Notes under the pieces: generated by a model
Told to the model about the DNA's origin: nothing
The model's database searches: none
What the model saw: the letters and a program-made list of their open reading frames with translations, nothing else
Assembly: GCA_002284615.2 (NCBI GenBank)
Contig: MU070327.1
Location: 33,315-51,815 of the forward strand
DNA length: 18,501 nt
From: Dunaliella salina
Lineage: Eukaryota > Chlorophyta > Chlorophyceae > Chlamydomonadales > Dunaliellaceae
Direction: 5' to 3'
Part shown: positions 16,501-18,501 of the stretch, in pieces
Numbering within the stretch: the first letter of the stretch is position 1
How the letters are laid out: each line of letters starts with the position of its first letter
Program-made: the position numbers and the translations under genes

Positions 16501-17090
16501 ACTGGCGCTTCTCGAAAGCACGCCGTGCACGCCTGGTTTGTTTCTTATATTCTCATTTTTAAAACGACAGGCATGCACTTGGCACAGATTGAATGAACAG
16601 ACGCCTCCTCAGCCGACACTGCTCATCAAAACAAACAGGCCTTCTAATCCCTTGTTTTTCAGTTCTCTTGAAGACACACCCTATAAATTTGCACATGCCC
16701 ACATTATGCTCACTTGCAGCTTGCATGATCCAACTTCTCAAACAAAAACACGCCGTGTCTATGTTGCCAGCCTCAAGGGCAGCTTCCGACTGCACTGGCA
16801 TCTCCAAAGTTTCTCTCAAGTTCTCATCATAAGCAAGTTGCCGCTCATGCAAACGTCCAGTCGTGAAAACAAGTCCATGTGCAGCTGCAATATCAACAAG
16901 CAATCTGCCAGCCACAGAAAGTCACTGCTGCACACCTTCTGGCAGCCTCAAGGTCTTGAGTCGGGCAGTCCGGCATGCCGGAGCCAGCGCCCAAATATTT
17001 CAAGGGGCTATCGTGTTCTAAGGGCATGGAAAACACCTGCGAGCGTGCATCACAAGTGGAAAGGATGCACGCAGGGCGGTATTGCTGGGG
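16501..17090 (-). pseudogene. Host LINE endonuclease-domain remnant and following segment
   Basis: The frame at 16915-16559 reads AGRLLVDIAAAHGLVFTTGR, then jumps to EAALEAGNIDTACFCLRSWI and CRLRRRLFIQSV. G-x-LL-x-D-x(n)-L-x-x-TGR is the region near the C-terminal half of AP-type (APE) LINE endonucleases. The usual catalytic SDH end is missing, so there seems to be an internal deletion after TGR. Upstream, to about 17090, frames are shifted and the match fades (TARLKTLRLPEGVQQ). The N-terminal APE catalytic residues were not found. Confidence 0.68.
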
Positions 17091-17114
17091 CTCTAGGCTC
17101 CAATTTGGACAACG

Positions 17115-17168
17115 TTTTTCATTTCCGATTTTCTATTTCCATTTCCCTGAAAATCGAAAACTGAAAAA
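17115..17168. repeat. Near-perfect 20-base inverted repeat
   Basis: TTTTTCATTTCCGATTTTC (17115-17133) and GAAAATCGAAAACTGAAAAA (17149-17168) are complementary except for one substitution and one extra base, with a 15-base loop. It lies just beyond the detectable LINE remnant. It might be a foldback element or an end of another mobile element; no duplication was seen. Confidence 0.8.
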
Positions 17169-17366
17169 TTTGGTCCCGATTTCCACATTCAACATTGACC
17201 ATACACCTTTCATTAGCACAATTGTAATTCCATTTTATTTATTTCCATTGTTTTGGTTACAATCTCTTTTCTTCGGTCGTTCTGCAATGTCCTCCTCCAC
17301 CTTCCTCTTCGTCCACCCACCTCCTCCTCCGTCCGCCAACAAAACTCTCTACTACCTTGACCATGA

Positions 17367-17714
17367 CATAAAGGCCTGCGAGACCTGGCAGGGTAGGTTC
17401 CATGCATCAAATGGACCTGCGGAGGGAAGGTTCCATGCATCAAATGGACCTGCAGAATAATTTGCCTCGTTCAGGTCTTCTTTCTTCCATGCAAGCCAAC
17501 GTCTCTGCCTCCTCCTCCTCCTGCTGCACAGCAATTTATGAGAAGCTGGTCCAAAAGGCAGCTGAAGTCATTGATTTGTGCCAGGCAAAGCGTGATTGGG
17601 AATTGTGGACAAGGTGGATTGACTTCCGCAGGAGATGGCAGGAGCGCTTGCGCTTGTTCAGGGAGGAGCTCTGCAGGCTCCGCAGCCAAAGGTCCTCACT
17701 GAGAGAACTCGAGG
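17367..17714 (+). CDS. Candidate exon of an unrecognised gene, helical Arg/Leu-rich product
   Basis: The frame opens after a TAA at about 17364 and runs past a GT donor (GAGG/GTGCGT, exon end 17714). It contains two in-frame copies of an 11-residue repeat (GSMHQMDL), a Ser/Cys-rich stretch, then a probable amphipathic helix IYEKLVQKAAEVIDLCQAKR followed by WTRWIDFRRRWQERLRLFRE and LCRLRSQRSSLRELE, rich in Arg, Leu and Trp. I recognise no family. A reverse-strand frame (17696-18025) is also long and acidic, so the strand is not certain. I favour plus because of the helix pattern and the matching splice signals. It may be part of a real gene running off the right edge or a transposon-derived gene. 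Confidence 0.35.
17396..17453 (+). repeat. Two-copy 33-bp in-frame tandem repeat
   Basis: GGTTCCATGCATCAAATGGA plus CCTGC occurs at 17396-17420 and 17429-17453, a 33-base (11-codon) period. Identity over the 25 bases is complete. Confidence 0.92.
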
Positions 17715-17931
17715 GTGCGTCTTATGCTTGCTGTTGCTCCATGTGCAAGCCAAGCCTTCCAAGTGTGTTTGAGACCGCTTTCCTTGTCTGTGGCTGCCTC
17801 CTCTTGGTCCTTCACTTTTATCACCCTGCTCCCCAGGAAACAAGTTTGCCCAGCAACACCCTCAGCCCAAGTCCGAGGTGCCAAGTAGTCTTGTTCCCCT
17901 ACGTTGAAATGTTTAACCTCTTCGTCTTCAG

Positions 17932-18003
17932 GTGCCCCTTCGAGAGGAGCCATAGACCCTCCCTCTCCCTCTTCTTCTGCCCAAGAGGACATTGACCTTG
18001 AAG
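17932..18003 (+). CDS. Candidate downstream exon, acidic Ser/Pro segment
   Basis: A typical pyrimidine-rich acceptor (AACCTCTTCGTCTTCAG) precedes it, and a good donor (GAAG/GTAACG) follows. Joined to the exon ending at 17714 across a 217-nt intron the frame is kept: LRELEG-APSRGAIDPPSPSSSAQEDI-DLEG. Both junctions are phase 1. The product is disordered and acidic with no known domain. Support comes only from the splice signals and phase. Confidence 0.32.
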
Positions 18004-18023
18004 GTAACGGTACGTTTCCAACC

Positions 18024-18097
18024 ACTTGTAATTAATTCTGCGTTAATTACATTCGTTAATTACCATTAATTGAAGATTGCAGAATTAATGACTTCTG
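18024..18097. mobile_element. Candidate 74-bp mini inverted-repeat element
   Basis: GTAATTAATTCTGC (18028-18041) and GCAGAATTAATGAC (18079-18092) are complementary at 13 of 14 positions. The exact 11-base direct repeat CGTTTCCAACC lies on both sides (18013-18023 and 18098-18108). Duplications of 9-11 bases are typical of Mutator-like elements. The AT-rich core has further TTAATTAC copies. It is very small, so the call is tentative. Confidence 0.55.
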
Positions 18098-18152
18098 CGT
18101 TTCCAACCCTTTCACGAGCGCAATTAATTGGGCCAATATTGGAGAAATGCAC

Positions 18153-18240
18153 TGCATGGCCCGTTCAAGCTTTTGACCAAGACCTCTTCCATGCATGGCC
18201 CTTTCAAGCTTTTGACCAAGGCCTCTTCCATGCATGACCC
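18153..18240. repeat. 39-bp tandem repeat, two copies plus a start of a third
   Basis: Units start TGCATGGCCC at 18153 and 18192 and TGCATGACCC at 18231; each holds TTCAAGCTTTTGACCAAG and CCTCTTCCA. The first two differ at two positions. The 39-base period equals 13 codons. Confidence 0.92.
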
Positions 18241-18501
18241 CCGAAGCAGGGCTGTGGCCCTGCTGCTGCAGCACTGCTGGGTGAAGCACTGCTGGGTGAA
18301 GCAAGAGCCCTCCACGCTGAAGAACTTGACATGCACCCACTTGCACACATGATATTAAGGAGCACATTCATCATGGACACATTCGTCAAGGACCAAAGGA
18401 GGACTCCTGGACTTAGACCAGCGAGAGATGGGCACAGTTGGAATTCTGAGTCCATCCATTGGGGTTTGACTGGGATATGCAAAAGAGCAGGACTGAATTC
18501 A
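18238..18501 (+). CDS. Open frame running off the window edge, unknown
   Basis: From the stop at 18235 the frame stays open for 88 codons to the end. It starts QGCGPAAAALLGEALLGEAR, with an in-frame duplicated 5-residue unit (ALLGE, from a 15-base repeat at 18271-18300), then ALHAEELDMHPLAHMILRST and FIMDTFVKDQRRTPGLRPAR. It could be a later exon of the candidate gene at 17367-18003 (possible acceptor CTGCTGCAG at 18262-18270). I recognise no family, and the reverse strand is also open here, so confidence is low. Confidence 0.22.

Larger units (their letters stand above)
11738..17090 (-). mobile_element. Minus-strand LINE retrotransposon, decayed, interrupted by two insertions
   Basis: Reading right to left, homologous parts appear in the correct LINE order: an AP-endonuclease-like remnant (about 17090-16850), a linker (to about 15990), the pre-RT segment ending IPACWRTAQITPLYKK (15679), the RT start GSVVGPGNYRMLAVIGTLYR (near 14466), the RT core with YADD, a thumb and connection region, a Cys/His finger and a C-terminus ending AEGPTQL with a stop at 11738-11740. 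Frames shift repeatedly and stops interrupt it, so it is dead. Two plus-strand elements (13559-14344 and 14474-15671) split it. The 5' end and exact 3' end are undetermined. LINEs of this wording are common in green algae. Confidence 0.88.

Overview
The window looks like nuclear DNA of a green alga, most likely a chlorophyte of the Chlamydomonadales type. The reasons are one intron-split, GC-rich eukaryotic gene with lysine-rich C-terminal exons, retrotransposon proteins whose wording resembles known green-algal LINEs, and a hAT transposase tail of a type I associate with the same group. The species cannot be fixed from sequence alone; moderate GC, long introns and many repeats would fit a Dunaliella-like genome, but that is a guess. 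No operons, bacterial signals, rRNA or tRNA were found.

Layout. 1-4873 is non-coding or intronic, with a diverged 2-copy repeat (301-510), a 121-bp minisatellite (3936-4450) and a 50-bp minisatellite (about 4471-4665). 4874-5672 is a large exon of an EBP1/PA2G4 gene (methionine-aminopeptidase fold, ribosome-associated growth regulator). A 5,145-nt intron follows (5673-10817), then a 39-nt terminal exon (10818-10856). The intron holds a foldback, a 19-base C run, a decayed hAT transposase tail on the minus strand (about 6661-7060), and a well-delimited 865-bp non-autonomous hAT element (9498-10362) with TIRs, an 8-bp target duplication and palindromic subterminal repeats.

Downstream of EBP1 lies a retrotransposon nest. 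A minus-strand LINE (endonuclease remnant, RT with YADD, CCHC-like finger, C-terminus) runs from about 17090 down to a stop at 11738. Two plus-strand insertions interrupt its RT region. One (14474-15671) is the 3' end of a different LINE, with a zinc finger and a restriction-like endonuclease, and has 7-bp target duplications. The other (13559-14344) shares only the 3' hairpin and pyrimidine tail of that LINE, so it may be a hitchhiking non-autonomous partner. A 243-bp hAT-like MITE (11477-11719) sits just past the host LINE stop codon.

The right end (17367-18501) carries candidate plus-strand exons of an unrecognised gene, short in-frame tandem repeats, and a 74-bp palindromic insertion candidate flanked by 11-bp direct repeats. 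The only gene with a firm cellular function is EBP1; the rest is mostly mobile DNA in and after it.
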